NCBI RefSeq assembly: GCF_000756615.1
Contig: NZ_CP009288.1
Coordinates: 2,914,001 to 2,978,000 of the forward strand
Reading direction: 5' to 3'
Source of the DNA: Paenibacillus durus
GTDB lineage: Bacteria > Bacillota > Bacilli > Paenibacillales > Paenibacillaceae
DNA: 64,000 nt
In this document: in pieces, positions 24,618 to 33,527 of the stretch
How positions within the stretch are numbered: position 1 is the stretch's first letter
Layout of the letters: each line of letters starts with the position of its first letter
The notes under the pieces: model-generated
What the model was told of the DNA's origin: nothing
Seen by the model: the letters and a program-made list of their open reading frames with translations, nothing else
Databases searched by the model: none
Translations under genes and position numbers: made by a program

Positions 24618-25743
24618 CACACTTAAAATCGCAATTATCGGCTGCGGAGGTATCGCAAACGGCAAGCACCTGCCAAGCCTCTCGCGTCAAAAGAACGCTG
24701 AACTGGTCGCTTTCTGCGATATTATCGAAGAACGGGCTCAGGAAGCCGCAGAAAAATATGGCGCGGAAGGCGCCAAGGTGTATACGGACTACCGGAAGCT
24801 GCTGGAAGACGGCGGCATCGACGTAGTACATGTATGTACGCCGAATGACAGCCACTCGGCAATTACGGTTGCGGCGCTCGAAGCCGACTGCCACGTCATG
24901 TGCGAGAAGCCGATGGCGAAGACGACGGCTCAGGCGCAGGAAATGCTGGACGCTGCCCGCCGGACCGGCAAGAAGCTGTCTATCGCCTACCAGAACCGTT
25001 TCCGCAATGACAGCCAGTATTTGAAGGAGTTGTGCGAAAGCGGAGAGCTGGGCGAGATTTACTATGCCAAGGCGATTGCGCTGCGCCGCCGCGCGGTGCC
25101 GACTTGGGGCGTATTCCTGGACGAAGAGAAGCAGGGCGGAGGCCCGCTAATCGACATCGGCACGCATGCGCTTGATTTGACACTGTGGATGATGGACAAT
25201 TACAAGCCGCGCAGCGTAACCGGCTCCGTCTTCCATAAGCTCGGACAGCGGGAGAACGCCGCTAACGCGTTCGGTCCGTGGGACCCGGAGCAGTTCAAGG
25301 TTGAGGATTCCGCGTTCGGCTTCATCACGATGGAGAACGGAGCGACGATTGCGCTGGAATCGAGCTGGGCGCTGAACGTCGCCGAGTACGGCGAAGCGAA
25401 GACACTGCTGTGCGGAACGGAAGCCGGGGCCGATATGACTGACGGACTTCGCATTAACGGCGAACGCTCAGGCCGTCTGTATGAGACGAATATCGAGCTT
25501 ACTCCGGGCGGAGTCGCCTTCTACTCGGGAGATGAAGAAAGCGAAGCGGACCGTGAAGCGCGTCTGTGGCTTGAAGCGGTGACCCTAGACAAAGAACCGC
25601 TGGTCAAACCGGAGCAGGCGTTTGTGGTTACGCAAATTCTGGAGGCTATTTATGAATCTGCACGCACCGGACGGACCGTATATTTTGACGGAACCCAGGA
25701 CAATCAGCCTCAGGAAGCCGCTCAAGCGGTGCTGAATAAATAA
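24610..25743 (+). CDS. Gfo/Idh/MocA-family sugar dehydrogenase
   Basis: A 377-residue NAD(P)-dependent oxidoreductase. The Rossmann motif is IAIIGCGGIANGKHLPSL, the catalytic Lys is in HVMCEKPMAKTT (EKP motif), and the C-terminal domain contains GGGPLIDIGTHALDLTLWMM with the usual Asp/His dyad. An ATG 33 bases upstream is in frame, but ATG 24610 follows AAGGAGGCAA and overlaps the first gene by eight bases. Between two isomerases and a glucosidase, oxidation of a glucoside (often at C3) is a reasonable inference. Confidence 0.92.
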   Translation: MSNTLKIAIIGCGGIANGKHLPSLSRQKNAELVAFCDIIEERAQEAAEKYGAEGAKVYTDYRKLLEDGGIDVVHVCTPNDSHSAITVAALEADCHVMCEKPMAKTTAQAQEMLDAARRTGKKLSIAYQNRFRNDSQYLKELCESGELGEIYYAKAIALRRRAVPTWGVFLDEEKQGGGPLIDIGTHALDLTLWMMDNYKPRSVTGSVFHKLGQRENAANAFGPWDPEQFKVEDSAFGFITMENGATIALESSWALNVAEYGEAKTLLCGTEAGADMTDGLRINGERSGRLYETNIELTPGGVAFYSGDEESEADREARLWLEAVTLDKEPLVKPEQAFVVTQILEAIYESARTGRTVYFDGTQDNQPQEAAQAVLNK

Positions 25744-25773
25744 GACGATAAACGGAGAGGGGAAACGCAATCC

Positions 25774-26742
25774 ATGAAACTTGGCGTATTTATGGTACTG
25801 TTCGGGGGCCGCAAGCTGGAGGACGCGCTGGACTATGTGGCGGAAAAAGGAGTTAAAGCGGTAGAGATCGGCACAGGAGGCAATCCCGGAAAAAGCCACT
25901 GCGATCCGAAGCTGCTGCTTGAAGACGAGCGCGCACTTAAGGAGTTCAAGCATGCGGTGGAGTCGAGAGGACTGATCATCAGCGCGCTCAGCTGTCACGG
26001 CAACCCGCTGCATCCGCAAAAAGCGCTGGCGCAGAAGGATCACGAGGATTTCTTGAATTCTGTAAAATTGGCTGAAAAGCTGGGTGTTCCGGTTGTCAAC
26101 ACGTTCTCCGGCTGCCCCGGAGACCATGAGGATGCGAAATATCCGAACTGGCCGGTTGCGCCTTGGCCGAATGATTTTCAGGAAGTGCTGAAATGGCAAT
26201 GGGAGAATAAAATCATTCCTTACTGGACGGAGACGGGGGCTTTTGCGGCTGAATATGGCGTCAAGGTTGGTCTTGAGCTGCACGGCGGCTTTTCGGTGCA
26301 TACGCCGGCGACGCTGCTCCGCCTGAGAGAAGCGGCGGGTGAAGTGATCGGCGCCAATCTGGACCCGAGCCATATGTGGTGGCAGGGCATCGATCCAGTG
26401 CAGGCCATCCATATCCTGGGCCGGGCCGGAGCGATTCATCACTTCCATGCCAAGGATACGGTCATTGATCCGATCAATGTCAATAAGTACGGCCTGACCG
26501 ATATGCAGACCTATGACAACATGCTGGACCGCGCCTGGCAGTTCCGTACCGTTGGCTACGGCCATGATCTGAAGACCTGGGCGGACATTGTCAGCGCGCT
26601 GCGTCTGGTTGGCTATGATTATGTCGTCAGCATTGAGCATGAAGACGGGTTGATGTCGATCAATGAAGGCTTCTCCAAAGCGGTCGACAATCTGAACCAG
26701 GTGCTAATTCAGGAGCAGCTCGGCGAAATGTGGTGGCTGTAG
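25774..26742 (+). CDS. Sugar phosphate isomerase/epimerase, second paralogue
   Basis: A 322-residue xylose-isomerase-like TIM barrel, longer than the first paralogue and not a duplicate of it. Features are KLGVFMVLFGGRKLEDALDYVAEKGVKAVEIGTGG, ISALSCHGNPLHPQK, KVGLELHGGFSVHTPATLLRL, GANLDPSHMWWQGIDPVQAI, HHFHAKDTVID and VVSIEHEDGLMS. These supply the Glu/Asp/His metal ligands. The ribosome site is GGAGAGGGGAA. Pairing of such a protein with a Gfo/Idh dehydrogenase resembles the E. coli ycjR-ycjS arrangement acting on 3-keto-sugars. Confidence 0.88.
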   Translation: MKLGVFMVLFGGRKLEDALDYVAEKGVKAVEIGTGGNPGKSHCDPKLLLEDERALKEFKHAVESRGLIISALSCHGNPLHPQKALAQKDHEDFLNSVKLAEKLGVPVVNTFSGCPGDHEDAKYPNWPVAPWPNDFQEVLKWQWENKIIPYWTETGAFAAEYGVKVGLELHGGFSVHTPATLLRLREAAGEVIGANLDPSHMWWQGIDPVQAIHILGRAGAIHHFHAKDTVIDPINVNKYGLTDMQTYDNMLDRAWQFRTVGYGHDLKTWADIVSALRLVGYDYVVSIEHEDGLMSINEGFSKAVDNLNQVLIQEQLGEMWWL

Positions 26743-26757
26743 GTAAGGGGGATAACA

Positions 26758-28380
26758 GTGGGAAATAATAAATGGTGGAAAGAAACGGTAGTCTATCAAA
26801 TCTACCCTCGGAGCTTTCAGGATACGAACGGAGACGGCATCGGAGACCTGAAAGGAATTATCTCCAGACTGGATTATTTGGCGGAGCTTGGAATCGGTGC
26901 CATCTGGCTTTCTCCGGTATGCAAATCGCCCCAGGATGACAATGGCTACGATATTTCCGATTATCAGGATATCGATCCGATGTTCGGTTCGCTTCAGGAC
27001 ATGGAGACGCTGATTAACGAGTCCAAGAAACGAAACATCCGAATTGTCATGGATCTTGTGCTGAACCACTCGTCCGACGAGCATCCTTGGTTTCTCGAAG
27101 CAAAGAAAAGCAAGGACAATCCGTATCATGATTACTATGTCTGGAGAGACGGGGTGGAAGGAACGCCGCCCAACGATTTGCGAAGCTGCTTTGGCGGGTC
27201 CGCGTGGGAGTGGGTGCCGGAGCTGGGGCAGTATTATTTGCATCTGTTCTCTGTGAGGCAGCCGGACCTCAACTGGGATAATCCCAAAGTCCGGCAGGAG
27301 ATTTACGATATGATCAACTGGTGGATGGATAAGGGAGTGGGCGGTTTCCGGCTCGATGTAATCGACCTGATCGCCAAAGAGCCCGACCGGAAAATCACCG
27401 CCAACGGCCCGAATCTTCACAAGTATATTCAAGAGCTCAGCAGGGAAACTTTTCAAAAGGGAGATCTGCTGACGGTAGGCGAAACCTGGGGCGCTACTCC
27501 AGAGATCGCCAAGCTGTTCAGCAATCCGGATGGCAGTGAATTCTCCATGGTGTTCCAGTTCGAGCATATCATGCTGGATGAGCAGGAAGGGAAAGGGAAG
27601 TGGGATCTTGCGCCGCTGGATTTCCTGAAATTAAAGCAGGTGCTGTCCAAATGGCAGACGGAGCTGAAGGGCGAAGGCTGGAACAGCCTGTTCTGGAACA
27701 ACCACGATCTGCCGCGCATTGTCTCCCGCTGGGGAAATGACGGAGAATACCGCGTGGAGTCGGCCAAAATGCTGGCCACCCTACTTCATGGCATGCATGG
27801 CACCCCTTACATTTATCAGGGTGAAGAGCTGGGCATGACGAATGTGCACTATCCTATTGAGGATTTCCGCGACATCGAGCTGCTTAACCTATACAAAGAG
27901 CGGATCGAAAGCGGATACGCCCACGAAGATATTATGGAGTCGATTTACGCCAAAGGCCGCGACAATGCGCGTACGCCAATGCAGTGGGATGCTTCCGAAC
28001 ATGCGGGATTTACAGCGGGCCAGCCTTGGATTCGGGTCAATCCGAATTACACGGAGATCAATGCGGCGGGCGAATTGGAGAATCCGGACTCCATATTTCA
28101 TTATTATAAGAAGCTGATTCGGCTCCGCAAGGAAAATAACGTAATCGTTTACGGCGACTACAAGCTGCTGTTCCCTGAAGATAAGGAATTGTTCGGTTAT
28201 ACCCGCACGCTGGGTGAGACCACGCTGCTCGTGCTGTGCAATTTTTATGGAAATACCGTTTCATATGAAATACCTGAAGAGCTGGCTGGAGAAAAGGAGT
28301 TGCTGATCTCCAACTACAGCGATGAAGTTTCCGCCGGTACGCTGCGTCCTTACGAAGCAAGAATGTACCTGCTCAAATAA
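26758..28380 (+). CDS. GH13 alpha-glucosidase (oligo-1,6-glucosidase type)
   Basis: A 540-residue cytosolic glucosidase starting at GTG 26758. GH13 regions are all visible: DLVLNHSSDEHPWF (region I), GFRLDVIDLI with the nucleophile Asp (II), TVGETWG with the acid/base Glu (III) and FWNNHDLPRIVSRWG with the transition-state Asp (IV). The start WWKETVVYQIYPRSFQDTNGDGIGDLKGI is typical of the MalL/TreA/DexB subgroup. Without biochemical data the choice among isomaltose, trehalose-6-phosphate and sucrose activities is open. It is the last gene of the AraC-linked operon. Confidence 0.93.
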   Translation: MGNNKWWKETVVYQIYPRSFQDTNGDGIGDLKGIISRLDYLAELGIGAIWLSPVCKSPQDDNGYDISDYQDIDPMFGSLQDMETLINESKKRNIRIVMDLVLNHSSDEHPWFLEAKKSKDNPYHDYYVWRDGVEGTPPNDLRSCFGGSAWEWVPELGQYYLHLFSVRQPDLNWDNPKVRQEIYDMINWWMDKGVGGFRLDVIDLIAKEPDRKITANGPNLHKYIQELSRETFQKGDLLTVGETWGATPEIAKLFSNPDGSEFSMVFQFEHIMLDEQEGKGKWDLAPLDFLKLKQVLSKWQTELKGEGWNSLFWNNHDLPRIVSRWGNDGEYRVESAKMLATLLHGMHGTPYIYQGEELGMTNVHYPIEDFRDIELLNLYKERIESGYAHEDIMESIYAKGRDNARTPMQWDASEHAGFTAGQPWIRVNPNYTEINAAGELENPDSIFHYYKKLIRLRKENNVIVYGDYKLLFPEDKELFGYTRTLGETTLLVLCNFYGNTVSYEIPEELAGEKELLISNYSDEVSAGTLRPYEARMYLLK

Positions 28381-28390
28381 GCTGGAATAA

Positions 28391-28437
28391 GAAGACCTCC
28401 ATGAATCCTAGTATAGGTTCAGTGGAGGTCTTTCTTG
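28391..28437 (+). terminator. Intrinsic terminator of the AraC-linked sugar operon
   Basis: AGACCTCCA pairs with TGGAGGTCT, followed by TTCTTGTT. It lies about 15 bases after the glucosidase stop. Confidence 0.8.
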
Positions 28438-28484
28438 TTATACGGCGCCGAGCCTCATTAGAGGTCCAGTGCTTGTCAGGTTCA

Positions 28485-29348
28485 TTAAGTAGCCGCATGT
28501 TTGGAGTGATACAGGCAGTACAGCATAATGGCCTGCTGGACATACAGAAGACCTTTTTTAAATTCATATCCTACAAAATAATCTGTATCAATCACATCCG
28601 CTGCGACCTCTTCCCCTCTGAAAAAGGGCGGACACGGATTGAGCAGCGCACCGGGCTTGGCCGTCCGCATCCGCTGTAAATTTAACTGGTACTTCCCTAT
28701 GTATTCGGCAGTCCGGAATTCCTCCGGCAAAGAATCGGTCAGCAGGATGTCGCTGTCTTGTAATATCCCTTCCAGACGGGTATGAAACGTATAATTGGCG
28801 GTTTCCGGCCCAAGCGCATTGCCCTCAGTGCAGACGTGGTGGAAGTTTAAATTCATCCTCTTCGCCATGCTCATCCATGTCCGGCTGATGTTGCTTCCCG
28901 GGCCCACAAAGGTATAAACCAGGTCCTTGTAATCCGGTCTCCGTCTGCTGATTGCATAGAGGTCGGACATAATTTCGCACGGGTGATTCTCCGAAGTCAT
29001 CGCATTAATGACAGGAATCGAAGCATAACGCGACAGTTCCCGAAGCTTATTGAGGTCCGGATGCCGGATTATGGCCGCGTCGGCCCAGTTCTCCATATAG
29101 CCTATGACATCTGCAAGGTGTTCTCTCTTGTTCAGAGCTTCCGGGGACATGCAGATACACTCACCCCGCAGATCGCGGATGCCTTTCACAAAGCTTACTC
29201 TCGTGCGAAGACTGGTTTCGGGAAATAATAAAACGAACGTTTTTCCTTGAAGCAGGGGTTGCTCCCGGTTCTGGCAAAGCCGGTCGGCCAGGCCAAAAAT
29301 TTCTTGGATCTGTTCCGGCTTACACTCCTCAATATCCAGAAAATTCAC
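28485..29348 (-). CDS. Divergent ornithine/aspartate-carbamoyltransferase family protein
   Basis: A protein of 287 residues with the two-domain ATCase/OTCase layout. The carbamoyl-phosphate loop reads PETSLRTRVSF (usual STRTRxSF). The HPCQ/HPTQ motif is HPCE, in NAMTSENHPCEIMSDLYAI. The second domain holds YTFVGPGSNISRTWM, and the C-terminal substrate loop is NPCPPFFRGEEV (HPGPxxRG in ATCase, HCLP in OTCase). GTG 29357 is also in frame, but its spacing from AAGGA is one base, so GTG 29348 is preferred. It stands alone, without arginine or pyrimidine genes, so the substrate is unclear. Confidence 0.8.
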   Translation of the reverse strand: MNFLDIEECKPEQIQEIFGLADRLCQNREQPLLQGKTFVLLFPETSLRTRVSFVKGIRDLRGECICMSPEALNKREHLADVIGYMENWADAAIIRHPDLNKLRELSRYASIPVINAMTSENHPCEIMSDLYAISRRRPDYKDLVYTFVGPGSNISRTWMSMAKRMNLNFHHVCTEGNALGPETANYTFHTRLEGILQDSDILLTDSLPEEFRTAEYIGKYQLNLQRMRTAKPGALLNPCPPFFRGEEVAADVIDTDYFVGYEFKKGLLYVQQAIMLYCLYHSKHAAT

Positions 29349-29561
29349 GGTAATCACGTCCTTGTATAAAAGATGGGCGAGTCTGAATAGCGAAAAAATA
29401 TAGTAAAATATGTATTAGTATACACTAATTATTATGAATAGTGATATGATAAACATTCTAAACTCCCTCAGTGCAGAGGAGAATTTTAACACTGAATACC
29501 TATCGATATATGTAATGTAAGATGACAAAACTAAAAATTTAATTAAAGTGTGTCATTTATA

Positions 29562-29591
29562 TTGACATTCATTTATTCCCGATAGTATTAT
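29562..29591 (+). promoter_or_regulatory. Candidate promoter of the LacI/ABC/GH31 operon
   Basis: TTGACA (29562-29567) and TATTAT (29586-29591) are separated by 18 bases, about 190 bases before the lacI-type gene. This is in the otherwise non-coding 419-base interval 29358-29776. Confidence 0.55.
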
Positions 29592-29650
29592 TATCGCAAA
29601 TACCAATTGTATCGAAGATGAAAGATTCAGAAATGTTGTTTTCGTTTGCG

Positions 29651-29664
29651 GGAAAAGGTTTTCC
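29651..29664 (+). promoter_or_regulatory. LacI-type operator 1
   Basis: GGAAAAGGTTTTCC is a palindrome around a GG centre. An identical copy occurs 87 bases downstream, both ahead of the lacI-type gene. Binding by that protein is inferred. Confidence 0.7.
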
Positions 29665-29737
29665 TTCTTTTCTTAAGTGCTTAACCGACAGTTGAAAAAG
29701 GTAAGTAACGAAACTTTTCTCTTTTTTTTGAGTGTGA

Positions 29738-29751
29738 GGAAAAGGTTTTCC
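29738..29751 (+). promoter_or_regulatory. LacI-type operator 2
   Basis: The second identical GGAAAAGGTTTTCC, here extended by one more matching pair (A/T). It ends 25 bases before the lacI-type start codon. Two sites 87 bases apart, close to eight helical turns, could permit looping or a transcription roadblock. Confidence 0.7.
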
Positions 29752-29776
29752 TGATTATGACAAAGGGGGTGAAAGC

Positions 29777-30787
29777 ATGTCATTTACAATCAAGGATGTG
29801 GCCAGACTGGCGAATGTCTCTATAGCCACAGTATCGCGGGTGCTGAACCGGAGCAAGCCTGTCAGTCCTGAAGTGCGTGACAAAGTCATGAAAGTGGTGG
29901 ACGAGCTCGGATACAATCCGAATCCCGTGGCCCGGACGCTGATTATGAAGGAGAGTATGCTGGTCGGTGTGCTGATTTCGGATGTCGCCAATACCTTTAT
30001 TTCGATGTTTGTTCGCGGCATTGAAAAAGAACTCTTCCAGCATGGCTATACGACTCTGCTCTGCAATACGAACGGGGATACGGAGGTTGAACTCCATTAT
30101 TTAAATCTGCTTCGTGATAAGTATGTGGATGGCGTTGTACTGTTAACCTCCGCTCCGAAACAGGAGCAAATCGATTTCTTCGATAAGAACGATATTCCCG
30201 TTATATTCTCCAGTCACACGGACAAGGACGGCCGGTTCTCTTGCATCAACATCGATGATTACCAGGCCACCTATGATGCCGCAAAGTATCTGATCGGGCT
30301 GGGTCACCGCAGCATCGCTTTTTTCAGCGGACCGATGGAGTATTACCAAACGGTTGAGCGGTATAACGGCTATATGCAGGCTCTGGCCGATCACGGCATT
30401 GAATACCAAGAAGGATGGCTCTTTGATAAGGATTACGACCTTGATTCGGGTTACAAGAGCGGGATGGAACTGTTCGCGCGGGTGGATCGGCCGACAGCTG
30501 TCTGCTGTGTCAGTGATATGGTTGCCATCGGGGCGATCCGGGCGGCGGAGGACAGCGGTCTGCGGGTCCCGGAGGATGTATCGATCATGGGATTTGACGA
30601 TATTCCGATTGCCGGAGCTTATCGTCCCAAAATAACGACCGTACGCCAGCCGGTGTACGAGCTGGGCTCCGGGTCCGCGCAAATGCTGCTTAAACAAATT
30701 CGGGAAAAAGGAACCGGAAGCTGTGAATCCAAAGTGCTTCCCCATGAAATTATCGTAAGAGAAAGCTGCCGGGCGCTGACTGACTAA
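29777..30787 (+). CDS. LacI-family transcriptional regulator
   Basis: A 336-residue repressor. The N-terminal helix-turn-helix is FTIKDVARLANVSIATVSRVLNRSKPVSPEVRDKVMKVVDELGYNPNPVARTL, including the hinge helix. The periplasmic-binding-like effector domain has VGVLISDVANTFISMFVRGIEKEL, YVDGVVLL, GHRSIAFFSGP and PEDVSIMGFDDIPIAGAYRPKITTVRQP. It leads an operon of sugar ABC genes and a GH31 glucosidase, with two identical operator palindromes upstream. An alpha-glucoside inducer and autoregulation are therefore inferred. The ribosome site is AAAGGGGGTGAAAGC. Confidence 0.96.
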   Translation: MSFTIKDVARLANVSIATVSRVLNRSKPVSPEVRDKVMKVVDELGYNPNPVARTLIMKESMLVGVLISDVANTFISMFVRGIEKELFQHGYTTLLCNTNGDTEVELHYLNLLRDKYVDGVVLLTSAPKQEQIDFFDKNDIPVIFSSHTDKDGRFSCINIDDYQATYDAAKYLIGLGHRSIAFFSGPMEYYQTVERYNGYMQALADHGIEYQEGWLFDKDYDLDSGYKSGMELFARVDRPTAVCCVSDMVAIGAIRAAEDSGLRVPEDVSIMGFDDIPIAGAYRPKITTVRQPVYELGSGSAQMLLKQIREKGTGSCESKVLPHEIIVRESCRALTD

Positions 30788-30828
30788 AGTCTTTCTTATT
30801 CATCTACAAACTAAAGGAGAGATTTGAA

Positions 30829-32109
30829 ATGACAAAGAAATTGGGACTTCTCGCACTTTGTATGATGTTGATATTTGTGCTCTCGGCCTGCGGCGGCAAG
30901 CCGGGTTCCGGGGCAGAGAATTCGGGAAATGCCGCCGCCGATTCCGGCGGGGAAGCGGTAGCGGAAGGGACGGAGGAATTAACGCCGGAACCGGGAGCGG
31001 AGTTGACCTTTTGGACGATCAAGGATGGTTTCAGCGATTACGCCGTTCAAGAGTTTGAAAAGAAATACAACATTAAAGTAACGGTAGAAGACGTTGCCTA
31101 CTGGGACAGCGTAGCCCGTATGACAACGGATGGACCGTCCGGTACGGGTGCCGATGTATTCGGGATGACGAACGATTTCCTTGGTGGGGCTGTCAATGCC
31201 GGCCTTGTATTGCCGAACGATTATTTTGAAGAAGATACCAAAACCATCAATCGTAAGCTGGCTGTTGACGCATCGACATATGAGGGGATTCTGTATGGTT
31301 ATCCTCGTTCAGTTTATACGTACGGGCTTTATGTCAATAAAGATCTGGTGAAGGACGCCAAGCTGGATACATGGGACGATGTCATTGCGTTTTCGAAGAA
31401 ATTTAATGACGTTAAAAGCAATAAATACGGCTTCATGTTTGACAGTGGTTCCTTCTATCTCTTTAGCTTTCTGACCGGTTACGGCGGTTATATATTTGGC
31501 AGCAATGAAACGGACCCGACGGATATCGGCGTTAACAATGAAGGGTCGGTTAAAGGCATGACATTCTTAAAATCGCTAAAAGACATTTTACCGTTCAAAT
31601 TGACCGACATGACCAGAGACGCGAAGAATGGACTTTGGGAACAAGGCAAATTGGCCATGAATTTGGATGGCAGCTGGGAAATCGGCAAATACAGCAAGCT
31701 TCCGTTTCAAGTAGCCGTTATCCCGCTGCCGGCCATGCCGGAAGGGAAAGCTCCGGTTACACTGGCGGGAACCACTTCGTATTATGTGAGCACGTATTCG
31801 AAATATCCGAATGCGGCGAAGCTGTTCGCCAATTTTATTACCTCAAAGGATATGCAGATTAAAGATAACGAATTAATCGGCTCCATTCCGGCTGCCGAAG
31901 GAATTGACGACAGCATTAGAAAAGATGAAATCATGCAGGGCTTCTTAAAACAGATAGAAAGCAGCCGCATGTGGTCAAGTCTTCCGGAAATGCAATACTT
32001 TGGGCAATACATGGACCCGGCATTTGATGCGGTTTGGAACGGCGCCGATGTCAAGGCGACCCTTGACAAAGCAGCGGAAGGCATGAAGACAAGCATAGGG
32101 ACGAAATAA
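30829..32109 (+). CDS. Carbohydrate ABC transporter, substrate-binding lipoprotein
   Basis: A 426-residue MalE-type protein. The signal peptide ends with the lipobox LSAC, and a low-complexity Gly/Ala/Glu linker (residues ~25-55) follows. The binding domain then starts at ELTFWTIKDGFSDYAVQEFEKKYNIKVTVEDV. Other family features are GTGADVFGMTNDFLGGAV, GYPRSVYTYGLYVNKDL, WEQGKLAMNLDGSWEIGKYSK and PVTLAGTTSYYVSTYSKYPNAAKLFANFI. It is bound to the outer membrane leaflet. It lies between the LacI regulator and the two permeases, and probably captures malto- or isomalto-oligosaccharides for the GH31 enzyme. Confidence 0.93.
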   Translation: MTKKLGLLALCMMLIFVLSACGGKPGSGAENSGNAAADSGGEAVAEGTEELTPEPGAELTFWTIKDGFSDYAVQEFEKKYNIKVTVEDVAYWDSVARMTTDGPSGTGADVFGMTNDFLGGAVNAGLVLPNDYFEEDTKTINRKLAVDASTYEGILYGYPRSVYTYGLYVNKDLVKDAKLDTWDDVIAFSKKFNDVKSNKYGFMFDSGSFYLFSFLTGYGGYIFGSNETDPTDIGVNNEGSVKGMTFLKSLKDILPFKLTDMTRDAKNGLWEQGKLAMNLDGSWEIGKYSKLPFQVAVIPLPAMPEGKAPVTLAGTTSYYVSTYSKYPNAAKLFANFITSKDMQIKDNELIGSIPAAEGIDDSIRKDEIMQGFLKQIESSRMWSSLPEMQYFGQYMDPAFDAVWNGADVKATLDKAAEGMKTSIGTK

Positions 32110-32125
32110 GCGGAGATAAAAAAAG

Positions 32126-32155
32126 GGGGTCATCCGGGGCTTTCCGGGTGATCCC
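32126..32155 (+). promoter_or_regulatory. Intercistronic hairpin after the binding-protein gene
   Basis: GGGGTCATCCGG pairs over 12 bp (with two G-U pairs) with CCGGGTGATCCC. No T-run follows, so this is more likely an RNA-stabilising or partial stop element. It would allow higher binding-protein than permease levels. Confidence 0.7.
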
Positions 32156-32180
32156 TTACTTGGATAGGAGTTGAAAGGAG

Positions 32181-33527
32181 ATGCAGCAGCTGGCGATTGG
32201 GTCTAAGTATCCCGAACCTTCCAAAAAGTTCAGAAAAAAGGCCGCCCTGTTATCCGTTATCGCGATGGGACTAGGCCAGATCTATAACCGGCAGTATGTC
32301 AAAGGGTTCCTTATGCTGGCCTTTTACGTGTACGGCATATTTACAGCGGTGACAAGTCTGCCCCATGCGCTTTGGGCGCTCGTCACGCTTGGTGAGACGG
32401 AGACTCACCTGCAGAAGGTCGGAAGAATATACAAGCAGGTCATGGGCGATCATTCGATCTTTCTAATGGTCGAGAGTTTGATCACGGTGTTCATCATGCT
32501 TGTGCTGATTTGGCTGTATATAGCCGGCATCAAGGACGCTTACCGGACCGGCAAGCTGCGGGAAGAAGGCGTTAGGCCCAATACGTTCAAGCAGACGCTT
32601 AGCTTTGTGGCGGCATACCGCTTCCCGCACATCGTGCTGGCCGTTCCGATACTCGGTGTCGTGTTCTTCACGGTGATGCCGATTATTTTTATGATCCTGG
32701 TAGCCTTTACCGACTTCACCCGGGAAACCATGCCGCCTGCCCATCTGATCAACTGGGAAGGACTTCAGGCATTCAAGGAGCTTTTGCGCACCAAGGCATG
32801 GAGCCACACCTTTTACAGTGTGACATTATGGACGTTTATCTGGGCATTTTTTGCGACAATCACGGGCTACTTTGGCGGATTCGCGGCGGCGCTGCTTGTG
32901 CAGTCCAAGGGAATCCGGTTCAAATCGTTCTGGCGGACGGCTTTCATTCTGCCCTTTGCCATCCCGATGTTCGTCTCCACCCTGATCATGCGCAACATCT
33001 TTAACGGACAATTTGGACCTGTCAACCAATACCTGGGCATGCTCGGGATCGCCAAGGCTCCCTGGCTGTCCGATCCTCTCTGGGCAAAGATCACGCTCGT
33101 CTTGGTCAATTTCTGGTTGAGCTTCCCGGTCTCCATGCTGATGATTATCGGAATCCTGTCCACCATACCGAAAGATATGTATGAAGCGGCGGATATCGAC
33201 GGTGCGAGCGGCTCCCAGAAGACGCGTCTGATCACTTTTCCGATGGTGATGTATTCAATGGCGCCGCTGATTATCATGCAATTTGTTGCTAATATCAATA
33301 ACTTCAATATTGTATACCTGCTGACGAACGGCAAGCCGCTTAACGGAGACTTCCAGTTCGCCGGACATACTGATATCCTGATCACCTGGCTGTTCAAGCT
33401 GTCCATGGAGCAGGGGAAATACAACTATGCATCGGTAATCGGAATCTTCATCTTTATCGTGCTCTCCGTATTTGCCATTTGGAATGTCCGCCGCACCAAA
33501 GCGTTCAAGGAGGAGGATGCTTCATGA
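32181..33527 (+). CDS. Carbohydrate ABC transporter permease (MalF type)
   Basis: A 448-residue permease, longer than usual. The first ~130 residues are an extra membrane region that starts with KAALLSVIAMGLGQIYNRQYVKGFLMLAFYVYG, a TM2-like GxGxxYxRQxxKG signature. The MalF-type core of six helices begins near residue 150. The coupling EAA loop is MYEAADIDGASGSQKTRLITFPMVMYSMAPLII. It pairs with the next gene to form the channel. The dedicated ATPase is missing, so a shared MsmX-type ATPase is presumed. Confidence 0.92.
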   Translation: MQQLAIGSKYPEPSKKFRKKAALLSVIAMGLGQIYNRQYVKGFLMLAFYVYGIFTAVTSLPHALWALVTLGETETHLQKVGRIYKQVMGDHSIFLMVESLITVFIMLVLIWLYIAGIKDAYRTGKLREEGVRPNTFKQTLSFVAAYRFPHIVLAVPILGVVFFTVMPIIFMILVAFTDFTRETMPPAHLINWEGLQAFKELLRTKAWSHTFYSVTLWTFIWAFFATITGYFGGFAAALLVQSKGIRFKSFWRTAFILPFAIPMFVSTLIMRNIFNGQFGPVNQYLGMLGIAKAPWLSDPLWAKITLVLVNFWLSFPVSMLMIIGILSTIPKDMYEAADIDGASGSQKTRLITFPMVMYSMAPLIIMQFVANINNFNIVYLLTNGKPLNGDFQFAGHTDILITWLFKLSMEQGKYNYASVIGIFIFIVLSVFAIWNVRRTKAFKEEDAS

